Below, piece after piece: positions 25,222 through 34,724 of a DNA stretch of 64,000 bases. A program made the position numbers and the translations under genes. Origin of the DNA: Trueperaceae bacterium. Lineage in GTDB: Bacteria > Deinococcota > Deinococci > Deinococcales > Trueperaceae. The number at the start of each line of letters is the position of its first letter. Position 1 is the first letter of the stretch. The stretch spans positions 49,936 through 113,935 of the forward strand of contig DASVCN010000012.1 of the NCBI GenBank assembly GCA_036381595.1, read 5' to 3'. Below the pieces are notes generated by a model. That model did not search any database and was not told the DNA's origin. It was given only the letters and a program-made list of their open reading frames with translations.

Positions 25222-28200
25222 GTGGAAAGCAGGATGCCCCCGCAAAACCTCGAGGCCGAGCAGAGTGTGCTCGGCAGCGTGCTGTTGGACAACGAGGTCT
25301 TCTCCCGCATCGAGGGAACGCTGCGGACCGAACACTTCTACAAGGAGGGCCACCGGAAGATCTTCCGGGCGATGGAGCGTCTCTTCCGTCGCGGCGACCC
25401 GATCGACCTCGTCACCATCACAGAGGAGCTTCGCCAGAGCGGCGACCTGGAGGGCGTAGGCAGCGTCCCCTATCTGATCGGCCTCGCGGACAGCGTTCCC
25501 ACGGCCGCCTACGCCGAGAACTACGCCCGCATCGTCGTCGAGAAGGCGATCCTCCGCGAACTGATCTCGACCAGCGGGGCGATCATGCAGAGCGCCTTTG
25601 ACCAGGCGATGCCGCTCGAGCAGATCCTCGACAAGGCCGAGGCGTCGATCTTCGACATGTCTTCGGCGAAGCGGACCCAGGATTTCCAGGGGATGGGCGA
25701 ACTGGTCACGGACACCTTCGCCTACATCAACGAGCTGTTCGCCAACCCCGATCCGGTGTCGGGCTTGCGTACCGGCTTCAAGGAACTCGATCAGCTCACG
25801 GCCGGGTTGCAACCGTCCAGTCTGAACGTGTTGGCGGCTCGGCCGTCCATGGGAAAGTGCCTGACGAAGGACACACTGTTGGTTGTGCCGGGCAGCGGTG
25901 AACGCATCACGATCGAGGAGTTCGTAAGGCGCCGCCTGAGGTGCGTCTACGGGATCTCGAGTACCGGGGCGATACGTCCCACCCGGGTTTCCGACTGGAT
26001 CGACAGTGGAATCAAGCCGTGCTTCCGCGTCATTACCCGGACCGGTCGCTCGGTCGAGGTGACCGGCCATCACCCGTTCCTGACCCATCGGGGCTGGACG
26101 CCCCTTCACGACCTTGGAGTGGGCGACAAAGTAGCCGTCCCACGGCGACTCGCCAGCTTCGGTCAGGTCTCCGACCTGCCCCTGGGAAAAGTTCGTCTCC
26201 TAGCCTATTTCATCGCCGGGGGTGGCCTGACCCGCTCTTCCCCGGTCTTTACGAACACCGACCCGGTCATCGTGAACGACTTCACGAGCTTGATCGGCGA
26301 GTACTTTCCGGAGCTGCGTTGTCGTGCCAATGGCATCGACATCACCGTCGCCAGAGAGTATCGCCCGGGACAACGCAAGGATCTCCCCAATCCACTGACA
26401 CTCTGGCTCAGAGAGCACAGGCTCATGGGTAAAGGGGCAGCCGATAAGCGGTTCCCGGATGTCGTCTGGCAGTGGGACCGGGAGCGCATGGTCGAGTTCC
26501 TGCGCGTCCTCTTCTCCTGTGAAGGCACCATCTATGCTCTATCCGAGGCTCGTCGGCCGCGCATAGAATTCACCGTTGCTTCTCAAGAGTTGGCCAGGGA
26601 CGTTCATCACGCACTGGTCCGCTTCGGGATCGTCTCGAAACTGTGGCGCAAGACCGAGCGTTCCTGGCGGGTCGAGATCACCGAACCCGAATCGGTGGAT
26701 GTCTACGGAACAGAGATCGGATGGCTGGGAGAGAAGGCGAGTCGCTCGTTCAGGCCGCACCCCCTTCGCTTCAGTAACTCGGGACATCTGCCCAACGACG
26801 CTTGGCGTGCCGTTCGCGAGGCTGCCGCGGAAGCAGGTCTGTCCCTGTCGGAACTCGCTCGGCGTAGCGGCGAGAACGTGGGTTCGGGCTACAACCCTCA
26901 CACGGGTCGAGGACTGCCCCAGAAGCGACTCGCGGGATACGCCCAAGTACTCGAGCGAGATGACCTGAGGCAGATATCCCACCCCGACCTCTACTGGGAT
27001 GACATCGTTTCGATCGAAGCTATCGGTGAGCACCAGGTCTATGACCTCACCGTTCCTGACGGAGCGAATTTCGTAGCGGCCGACTTCTGCGTTCACAACA
27101 CCTCACTGGCACTCAGCCTCGCGCAGCACGTCGCCCTGCGCGAGGCCAAACCGGTCGGGATCTTCTCGCTCGAGATGTCGGGCCTGCAGCTCGTCACCCG
27201 CATGCTCTGCTCCGAAGCACGCGTAGACATGAGCCGGGTGCGCAACGGCCAGCTCTCCGACCGCGACTTCCAGCGACTGGCGGACACAGCTGGGCGGATG
27301 TCGGAAGCGAAGATCTATATCGACGACAACGCCGACATGACCGTTATGGAGTTGCGCTCCAGGGCTCGTCGGCTGGTGGCCGAGCACGGCCCTGGCCTCA
27401 TCGTCATCGACTACCTCCAGTTGATGTCGGGTGGCACGAACAACGAGAACCGGCAGCAGGAGATCTCCAATATCTCGCGCGGCCTCAAGGCGCTGGCGCG
27501 TGAGCTCGATGTGCCGGTTCTGGTGCTATCCCAGCTCTCCAGGGCCGTGGAAAGCCGGCCCAACAAGAGGCCCATGCTCTCCGACCTTCGTGAGTGCGTT
27601 ACGGGAGACACCCTCGTGGTCCTGGCTGACGGCCGAAGGGTACCTATACGTGATCTGGTCGGCAAGACACCGGAGGTCGTTGCACTCGGGACCGACGGGA
27701 GACTCACCGTTGCCAAGAGCGACAAGGTTTGGGAGGTCGGCACTCGGGAAGTTTTCGAGGTTCGGCTGGCGAGCGGGCGCAAGATTCGGGCGACGTCGAA
27801 GCACAGGCTGGTCACGCAGGATGGCTGGAAGCGGATCGCCAATATTTCTGAAGGGGACCGAGTTGCTTTGGCACGGCATTTACCTGAGCCTGAAGCTCCG
27901 GTCCGCTGGCCGGATTCAGAGGTGGCACTCCTCGGACAGCTTATAGGCGGTGGCACCTACCTCTCCGGTCAGCCGCTCAGGTACACCACTGCATCTGAGG
28001 AGAACAGTCAGACGGTCCTCGAGGGTGCGCAGGCGCTGGGATCGACCGTCAAGCGCTACGCCGGTCGAGGCTGTCACCAGCTGCTGATAGGTAACAACGG
28101 TAGCCGTTGGAAGCCGGCAGGAGTCGGGGGTTGGCTCAAGCAGCTAGGAATTTTCGGACAGCGTTCGCACCAGAAGCGGATTCCCGGGGAGGCATTTCGT

Positions 28201-29052
28201 CTTGGCAACGACCAGATCGCGTTGCTGCTGCGCCACCTTTGGGCGACCGATGGCTGCATCCTCGCGGGCAAGGCCGGAAGCAACGGAAGCCATACCGCTT
28301 GCTACGCAAGCAACAGTCGAGGTCTGGCCTTCGACGTTGCTGCCCTGTTGCTCAGGCTCGGAATAGTTGCTCGCGTCAAGAGCACAGTGAAGGGCGATCA
28401 CAGGCCCGGTTACCAAGTCTTCGTTTCGGGTACCCGCGATCAGAGGAGATTTCTCGAAATCGTGGCTACTCACGGACCGCGAGTCGATCCGGGCCGGAAG
28501 CTCCTGGAGGCACTCGCGCCGGAGGTAGGCGTTCAGACCAACGTCGATACCTTACCGAAGGAAGCGTTCAGGGCCGTCCGCTCTGCTATGGCTCAGAGAG
28601 AGGTGAGCCAGCGGAAAGTGGCCGACTTGCGCGGCCGAAGCTACGGGGGCATGGGGAACTTCGTTTTCAACCCTTCACGAGAAACGATGCTCGAACACGC
28701 CGACCTGTTGCAGGACGCCGGCCTGCATGAGTGGGCGACGAGTGACCTCTTCTGGGACAAGGTCGTCGAGGTGGTCCCGGCTGGCGAGGAGGTTGTCTAC
28801 GACCTCACCGTCCCGGGTCCGAGCAGTTGGATAGCAGATAGCATAATAAGTCACAACTCTGGCGCTATCGAGCAAGACGCAGACCTAGTTATGTTCATAT
28901 ATAGAGACGAATATTACGACCCACACTCTGAAAAGCAGGGCATCGCCGAGGTGATCATCGGCAAGCAGCGCAACGGCCCCGTGGGGACGGTCGAGCTCCA
29001 GTTCCACAACGCCCACGTGCGCTTCAACGACCTGGCGCGGTCGACAGGCTAG
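25222..29052 (+). CDS. dnaB: Replicative DNA helicase DnaB, precursor containing two inteins
   Basis: DnaB is the hexameric 5'-3' helicase of the replication fork. The 1276-residue precursor would splice to a 441-residue helicase, the normal size. Exteins: 25222-25857 (N-domain PPQNLEAEQSVLGSVLLDN, linker, start of the RecA-like domain up to ARPSMGK), 27100-27594 (TSLALSLAQ, LEMSGLQL, VIDYLQLMSG Walker B, SQLSRAVESRP, SDLRE) and 28858-29049 (SGAIEQDADLVMFIYRDE, IIGKQRNGPVGTVELQF). Intein 1 splits the Walker A loop between Lys and Thr, so unspliced protein cannot bind ATP normally. The GTG at 25222 is preferred over ATG 25189 from promoter spacing and homology. Confidence 0.95.
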   Translation: MESRMPPQNLEAEQSVLGSVLLDNEVFSRIEGTLRTEHFYKEGHRKIFRAMERLFRRGDPIDLVTITEELRQSGDLEGVGSVPYLIGLADSVPTAAYAENYARIVVEKAILRELISTSGAIMQSAFDQAMPLEQILDKAEASIFDMSSAKRTQDFQGMGELVTDTFAYINELFANPDPVSGLRTGFKELDQLTAGLQPSSLNVLAARPSMGKCLTKDTLLVVPGSGERITIEEFVRRRLRCVYGISSTGAIRPTRVSDWIDSGIKPCFRVITRTGRSVEVTGHHPFLTHRGWTPLHDLGVGDKVAVPRRLASFGQVSDLPLGKVRLLAYFIAGGGLTRSSPVFTNTDPVIVNDFTSLIGEYFPELRCRANGIDITVAREYRPGQRKDLPNPLTLWLREHRLMGKGAADKRFPDVVWQWDRERMVEFLRVLFSCEGTIYALSEARRPRIEFTVASQELARDVHHALVRFGIVSKLWRKTERSWRVEITEPESVDVYGTEIGWLGEKASRSFRPHPLRFSNSGHLPNDAWRAVREAAAEAGLSLSELARRSGENVGSGYNPHTGRGLPQKRLAGYAQVLERDDLRQISHPDLYWDDIVSIEAIGEHQVYDLTVPDGANFVAADFCVHNTSLALSLAQHVALREAKPVGIFSLEMSGLQLVTRMLCSEARVDMSRVRNGQLSDRDFQRLADTAGRMSEAKIYIDDNADMTVMELRSRARRLVAEHGPGLIVIDYLQLMSGGTNNENRQQEISNISRGLKALARELDVPVLVLSQLSRAVESRPNKRPMLSDLRECVTGDTLVVLADGRRVPIRDLVGKTPEVVALGTDGRLTVAKSDKVWEVGTREVFEVRLASGRKIRATSKHRLVTQDGWKRIANISEGDRVALARHLPEPEAPVRWPDSEVALLGQLIGGGTYLSGQPLRYTTASEENSQTVLEGAQALGSTVKRYAGRGCHQLLIGNNGSRWKPAGVGGWLKQLGIFGQRSHQKRIPGEAFRLGNDQIALLLRHLWATDGCILAGKAGSNGSHTACYASNSRGLAFDVAALLLRLGIVARVKSTVKGDHRPGYQVFVSGTRDQRRFLEIVATHGPRVDPGRKLLEALAPEVGVQTNVDTLPKEAFRAVRSAMAQREVSQRKVADLRGRSYGGMGNFVFNPSRETMLEHADLLQDAGLHEWATSDLFWDKVVEVVPAGEEVVYDLTVPGPSSWIADSIISHNSGAIEQDADLVMFIYRDEYYDPHSEKQGIAEVIIGKQRNGPVGTVELQFHNAHVRFNDLARSTG
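25858..27099 (+). mobile_element. Intein 1 of DnaB (Walker A site), 414 aa
   Basis: It starts with Cys (CLTKDTLLVVPG, block A), has block B VTGHHPFLTHRGWT with the conserved His, and ends with YDLTVP...NFVAADFC and VHN followed by Thr, so all splicing residues are present. A LAGLIDADG-type endonuclease region lies in the middle, but the first motif reads LLAYFIAGGGL with Gly for the catalytic Asp, and the second LFSCEG has Glu. Cleavage is therefore probably lost. A helix-turn-helix-like segment (GLSLSELARRSG) precedes the C-terminal splicing block. Confidence 0.93.
27595..28857 (+). mobile_element. Intein 2 of DnaB (site SDLRE/SGAIEQD), 421 aa
   Basis: It starts with Cys (CVTGDTLVVLADGRRV), has block B TSKHRLVTQDGW with the conserved His, and ends with VYDLTVP...WIADSIISHN followed by Ser. 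The first endonuclease motif reads LLGQLIGGGTYLSG, again Gly where Asp is expected, while the second (LWATDGCI) keeps its Asp. Like intein 1 it has an extra segment beginning LPKEAFRAVRSAMAQ before the last splicing blocks, so the two inteins look paralogous. The 3' boundary lies in an AT-rich tract that continues into the extein. Confidence 0.93.
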
Positions 29053-29260
29053 GGACCCAGCGACGAGGCAGCTGCGATCGCGGAACTCGACAACTACCTG
29101 TCCTTGACGAGGACTCGACCGATCGCCAGGTCATCAGCCGGTTGTAGAGTCGGCCGGCCACCGCTGGGAGCCAGCAGCCAACCCTCTCCTGCTCCTTTTC
29201 TGAACGAACGCTGAATCCAGAAAGCGCCTAAGGCATCAAACTCTTCTCACTGACGCCGCT

Positions 29261-29266
29261 TAGAGT
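29261..29266 (+). promoter_or_regulatory. -10 box giving a leaderless ftsH transcript
   Basis: TAGAGT ends 5 nt before the ATG at 29272. The 219-nt region between dnaB and ftsH shows no gene, no convincing terminator and no ribosome binding site. Confidence 0.4.
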
Positions 29267-29271
29267 GGCTT

Positions 29272-31176
<1,905 letters not shown>

Positions 31177-31215
31177 GCCGCCCGAGAACGGCGTCGCGAG
31201 AAAGCTCTCACTTAC

Positions 31216-31250
31216 CCCACGGTTGGCCGAAAGCGCGTGCCAGCCGTGGG
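31216..31250 (+). terminator. Stem-loop after ftsH
   Basis: A 12-bp stem with one wobble pair (CCCACGGTTGGC at 31216-31227 and GCCAGCCGTGGG at 31239-31250) is followed by AAACTTTACC, so the T-tract is weak. It lies 40 nt after the ftsH stop. Confidence 0.5.
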
Positions 31251-31282
31251 AAACTTTACCTCCGGGCAACTGGGTGCGCTGC

Positions 31283-31312
31283 TAGACTCACCTCGGCTGT
31301 CAAGGAGGAAAC
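31283..31312 (+). promoter_or_regulatory. -10 box and ribosome binding site of the pilMNOWQ operon
   Basis: TAGACT (31283-31288) lies 27 nt before the pilM ATG. A near-perfect Shine-Dalgarno AAGGAGGA starts at 31301. This start is leadered, in contrast to many others in the window. No clear -35 element was found. Confidence 0.5.
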
Positions 31313-31315
31313 GTT

Positions 31316-32503
31316 ATGGCGTCATTGCGCGAGTCATTTTCGCGCCTGCTCAATCCCCGAATAGAAGCGGCCGGACTGGAGGTAGGCACGAGCGCGCTGA
31401 AAGTCGTCGAGTTGCGTCCGGGCGGAGTCCCGGGGCTTTCGGCGGTTGGCATGCGCCAGATGCCTCCCGGCCTCATCCAGGACGACCAGGTGGTGGATCC
31501 CGAAGGGTTGGCCGAAGAGATCCGCGCCCTCTTCGAGGAGACAGGCATTAGCCGCGATTACGTGGTTACTGCCGTGAGCAACAGGCAAGCGATAACCAGG
31601 AACATCCAGGTTCCCCGGATGAGTCTTCAGGAACTGGACGAGGCGATCAAGTGGGAGGCGGAGCGCTACATCCCCTTCCCCATCGATGAGGTCGTTCTCG
31701 ACTACTACGTCCTCGACAATCCGGACGACATCGAAGAGGGCGGGCAACTGGAAGTGGTGATCGCCGCTGCCCGTATCGACCTCGTGAGCCAACAGGTCGA
31801 CTACCTCAAGCTCGCCGGACTCGAACCGCTCGTCATCGACATCAAGCCGTTCACGCTGCTGCGCTCACTGCGCGGCTCGCTGTTGGGCGAGCACTTCAGC
31901 AAGACGACGATGACCGGCACCCACTACACCGAGGGGGACGAGATCGGGACCGTTCTCGAGATCGCCGCCTCGAACACGACGATCACACTGGTCCGTGGCC
32001 ACCGGGTCCTGATGAACCGCAACATCGGCGTTTCCGGGGACGACTTCACCGCCGCCGTTCAGCGTGCTTTCGGCCTCGACTTCGACGCGGCCGAAGAGGT
32101 GAAGCTCGACTACGGGACAGCCTCGATCAGGACCGATGACGACGAGGAGCTCCTCAACTTCGACGCCAAGCGCGAGGAGTACAGCCCTTCCCGCGTATAC
32201 GAGTCGCTCAGACCGGTGCTGGTCGATCTCACTACCGAGATCCGCCGGTCGCTCGAGTTCTTCAGGGTTCAGGCGGGAGACGCCGACATCAACCGGATGG
32301 TCCTCGCCGGGGGCGGCGCCAAGTTGCGCGGCCTGCCCGAGGCGATCGGCGACGCGCTCGGATTCCGTGTCGACCTCGCCAACCCCTGGCTCACCGTTGC
32401 AGTGGACGAGAACCGCTTCGACCCCGACTATCTACGCAAGATCGGTCCGGAGTTCGCGGTGCCACTCGGTCTGGCACTCCGGGGGGTGAAGGGCATTGAT
32501 TAA
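31316..32503 (+). CDS. pilM: Type IV pilus assembly ATPase-like protein PilM
   Basis: An actin-like cytoplasmic protein that binds the N-terminus of PilN and links the motor side of the pilus machine to the inner-membrane platform. The 395-aa sequence shows the PilM pattern: LEVGTSALKVVEL (phosphate-1-like), TAVSNRQAITRNIQVPRMSLQELDEAIKWEAERYIPFPIDEVVLDYYVL (the strongest PilM signature), IDIKPFTLLRSL, and the C-terminal nucleotide-site loop MVLAGGGAKLRGLPEAIGDALG. In Thermus, pilM mutants lose pili and natural transformation. It is the first gene of the operon, and its end overlaps pilN by 8 nt. Confidence 0.95.
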   Translation: MASLRESFSRLLNPRIEAAGLEVGTSALKVVELRPGGVPGLSAVGMRQMPPGLIQDDQVVDPEGLAEEIRALFEETGISRDYVVTAVSNRQAITRNIQVPRMSLQELDEAIKWEAERYIPFPIDEVVLDYYVLDNPDDIEEGGQLEVVIAAARIDLVSQQVDYLKLAGLEPLVIDIKPFTLLRSLRGSLLGEHFSKTTMTGTHYTEGDEIGTVLEIAASNTTITLVRGHRVLMNRNIGVSGDDFTAAVQRAFGLDFDAAEEVKLDYGTASIRTDDDEELLNFDAKREEYSPSRVYESLRPVLVDLTTEIRRSLEFFRVQAGDADINRMVLAGGGAKLRGLPEAIGDALGFRVDLANPWLTVAVDENRFDPDYLRKIGPEFAVPLGLALRGVKGID

Positions 32504-33110
32504 CGTCAACCTGCTGCCGAAGAACCTGCGCCGGGTTCAGGAGCCGGGCTACTGGAAGTTGCTCGCCGTGCTCTTCCCGCTGCTCGCCTTCGGCATTGTC
32601 TTCACGCTCCAGTTCAGCGCCAATCAGACGGTGCGGAACCTTGAGAACGAAGTACAGCAGCTGGAGGACCGGCTCGCCCTGCTGCAACCGGCGCTCCGCG
32701 AGCAGCAGGCGCTGCAGCAGCGCCAGGCCCAGTTGCGCGAGCTGATCCAGGTCTACGAAGAGGTCCAGCAGAACCGCATCGAGTGGACGGGCGCGATCAC
32801 TGGCATGCTCGAGAACCTCCCGGCCCTCAGCGCCTCCGGTGAGCGGCAGATAGACTTCAGCGCGCTCAACCTCACCTCCATAGTCCCGCCCCGCACCGAC
32901 CCCAACCGGTACGAGGGGCAGACCGTCATCGCCGAGATGACGATCTCCGGCGACGTCGTCAACACCGACGTCCTGGCCGACTTCATCCGTAACATAGAGG
33001 ACTCACCCGACTACGGGGTGGCCTTCCAGCGAGCCAACCGGCAGGGCGAGGAGAGCACCATCTACACCTACAACCTGACGGTGGGCATGTTCCCGGAGGA
33101 GACGGAATGA
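32496..33110 (+). CDS. pilN: Type IV pilus inner-membrane platform protein PilN
   Basis: A 204-aa bitopic membrane protein. The cytoplasmic N-terminus INVNLLPKNLRR is the PilM-binding motif (family consensus xINLLP). One helix follows at about residues 24-42, then a periplasmic coiled coil (about 45-95, NLENEVQQLEDRLALLQPALREQQ) and a ferredoxin-like domain that pairs with PilO. The start is a rare TTG at 32496, overlapping pilM, chosen because the motif begins there. The stop overlaps the pilO ATG (ATGA). Confidence 0.92.
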   Translation: MINVNLLPKNLRRVQEPGYWKLLAVLFPLLAFGIVFTLQFSANQTVRNLENEVQQLEDRLALLQPALREQQALQQRQAQLRELIQVYEEVQQNRIEWTGAITGMLENLPALSASGERQIDFSALNLTSIVPPRTDPNRYEGQTVIAEMTISGDVVNTDVLADFIRNIEDSPDYGVAFQRANRQGEESTIYTYNLTVGMFPEETE

Positions 33111-33700
33111 AGATCGGCAGCTTCGACCTCCGCAACCTCCGGCAACGCGACATCGCGATCGTCTGCATCGCTCTGACGGTGCTGGCCGCTGTCCTCTGGT
33201 ACTTCTACATGTACCGGCCCACCCTGCTCGAAGCACAGGACCTGGAGACGGAGATCACCACCCTGACGGCCCAGGTGGCCCGCGGAGAAGCCGCGAGACG
33301 CAACCTGCCGACCCTGCGCCTCGAGGTCGCCCGCCTCGAGCGCGAGCGGGAGATCTTCCTCTCCCAGCTACCGCTCGAGAGCGAGGTCGCTTCGCTACTC
33401 GATCAGCTGAGGGTGAGCGCGACCGACGCCGACGTCGAGGTGCTGAGCATCGCCCAGGGCAACGCCAGCGAACCGATACAGGATGTTCGACCCCTCGGCT
33501 TCCAGTTGAACACCAACGGAACCTTCAGCGAAACCATGGCTTTCCTGATGGAGCTCGAGGAGTTGCAACGCTTCACCAAGATCCGCCAGGTCGGTCTCAA
33601 CGTGACCGATGGCGGCGGTGTCGACCCAGAGCTGTCGGCCAACTACGCCTTCACCGTATACGTGTTCACCGGTAACGACCCGGGAGACCCAGTGCAATGA
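33107..33700 (+). CDS. pilO: Type IV pilus inner-membrane platform protein PilO
   Basis: A 197-aa protein with a short cytoplasmic start (MKIGSFDLRNLRQRD), one membrane helix (about 16-36), a coiled coil (about 40-85, DLETEITTLTAQVARGEAARR) and a C-terminal ferredoxin-like periplasmic domain (PLGFQLNTNGTFSETMAFLMELEELQRFTKIRQVGL). This is the PilO/GspM topology. PilN and PilO form heterodimers that couple the motor to the secretin. It has ATGA overlaps on both sides (33107 with pilN, 33697 with the next gene). Confidence 0.92.
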   Translation: MKIGSFDLRNLRQRDIAIVCIALTVLAAVLWYFYMYRPTLLEAQDLETEITTLTAQVARGEAARRNLPTLRLEVARLEREREIFLSQLPLESEVASLLDQLRVSATDADVEVLSIAQGNASEPIQDVRPLGFQLNTNGTFSETMAFLMELEELQRFTKIRQVGLNVTDGGGVDPELSANYAFTVYVFTGNDPGDPVQ

Positions 33701-34722
33701 CCCTCTCCCGGACATCTCGCATCCTGCTCGGCTTCCTCCTGCTCATCCTCGCTGCATTCCTCTGGGTGAACTTCCTCTACCGTGATTCCGGTTTCGGTCT
33801 TCCGTTCCTGAGCGCCGCACCCGCGCCCTCGCCAGATGGCGCCGTGAGCTCTCCGCAGGCACCTGCGGTCGCGCCCGTCCCCGATGCGGAGGCGGCCGAC
33901 GAGGTCGAGATCCTCGACCTTCCCTTCCTCCTCGACGAGCCGCCGCCGGCCCAGCCGGCCGAACCCGAGCCGGCTCCCGAGGGCGAGAGCGCCGTTCCGC
34001 AAGAAGAGGCGCGGCGAGCGACCGTCAACCCCTTCTCCCCGATCATCCCTCGGGGTGGCGCCCAGGCCGGCCGGCCGGTCCAGCCGCCCGCCAGGCAGCA
34101 GCCTCAGGTGATAACCGAGGTGCCCATACCGGCGGGACCGGCAGGACAACCTCGGCCAGCCGGAGCAGCTCAGGCTCAGGCTCCCCTTGCTCCCGCACCC
34201 GCACCGGTCACCCCCGATGCGAGTGCCAGCAGCACCCTTCCTCGTGCTCTTCCCGGCGGTACTCTGGGCGGCACCCCGGATCTCCTCCGCTCGGCCATCG
34301 GGGCCACCGAACCGCCCACCGAGCGCCTCGGTGAACTCGCGGCGATTCGCGAGCCGGAGGAAACGCCGGCAGATCTCGAACAGGCCGGTGAGCGGTCCGC
34401 GGAGCTGTCACGTCCGCAGCCGATCGGTCCGGGCGAAGACGGCCAGCGCCAAGCGCCGATGCCGGATCAGCCCCCGCTGGCAGCAGGCACCTCCGACCTG
34501 AGCCGCTACCTGCGGAACAACAACGTCCGCTTCACGGGTTCGGTCATCGGTCCGGTCAGCGTGGGCGTCTTCCGCTCCGCCGAAACACCCGCCCCGATCG
34601 TCATTTCCTTGGGTCAAACCCTCCCCGACACCTCGATCGTCCTGACCGACCTACGTGGACAGCAGGCCGAATTGACGCTCGGAGACAACACGCAGATCCT
34701 CACACTGGAGCTCAGGCGGTGA
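33697..34722 (+). CDS. Pro-rich pilus operon protein in the pilW position
   Basis: A 341-aa protein lying between pilO and pilQ, where Thermus has pilW, a gene needed for secretin assembly and DNA uptake. The N-terminus has one membrane helix (about 7-25, ILLGFLLLILAAFLWVNF). Residues about 40-270 are a low-complexity Pro/Ala/Glu linker. The last 75 residues (LSRYLRNNNVRFTGSVIGPVSVGVFRSAETP... LTLGDNTQILTLELRR) form a compact beta domain that could be PilP-like. The architecture suits a protein reaching across the periplasm to the secretin. PilW assignment rests on position, not on sequence. Confidence 0.7.
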   Translation: MTLSRTSRILLGFLLLILAAFLWVNFLYRDSGFGLPFLSAAPAPSPDGAVSSPQAPAVAPVPDAEAADEVEILDLPFLLDEPPPAQPAEPEPAPEGESAVPQEEARRATVNPFSPIIPRGGAQAGRPVQPPARQQPQVITEVPIPAGPAGQPRPAGAAQAQAPLAPAPAPVTPDASASSTLPRALPGGTLGGTPDLLRSAIGATEPPTERLGELAAIREPEETPADLEQAGERSAELSRPQPIGPGEDGQRQAPMPDQPPLAAGTSDLSRYLRNNNVRFTGSVIGPVSVGVFRSAETPAPIVISLGQTLPDTSIVLTDLRGQQAELTLGDNTQILTLELRR

Positions 34723-34724
34723 TC

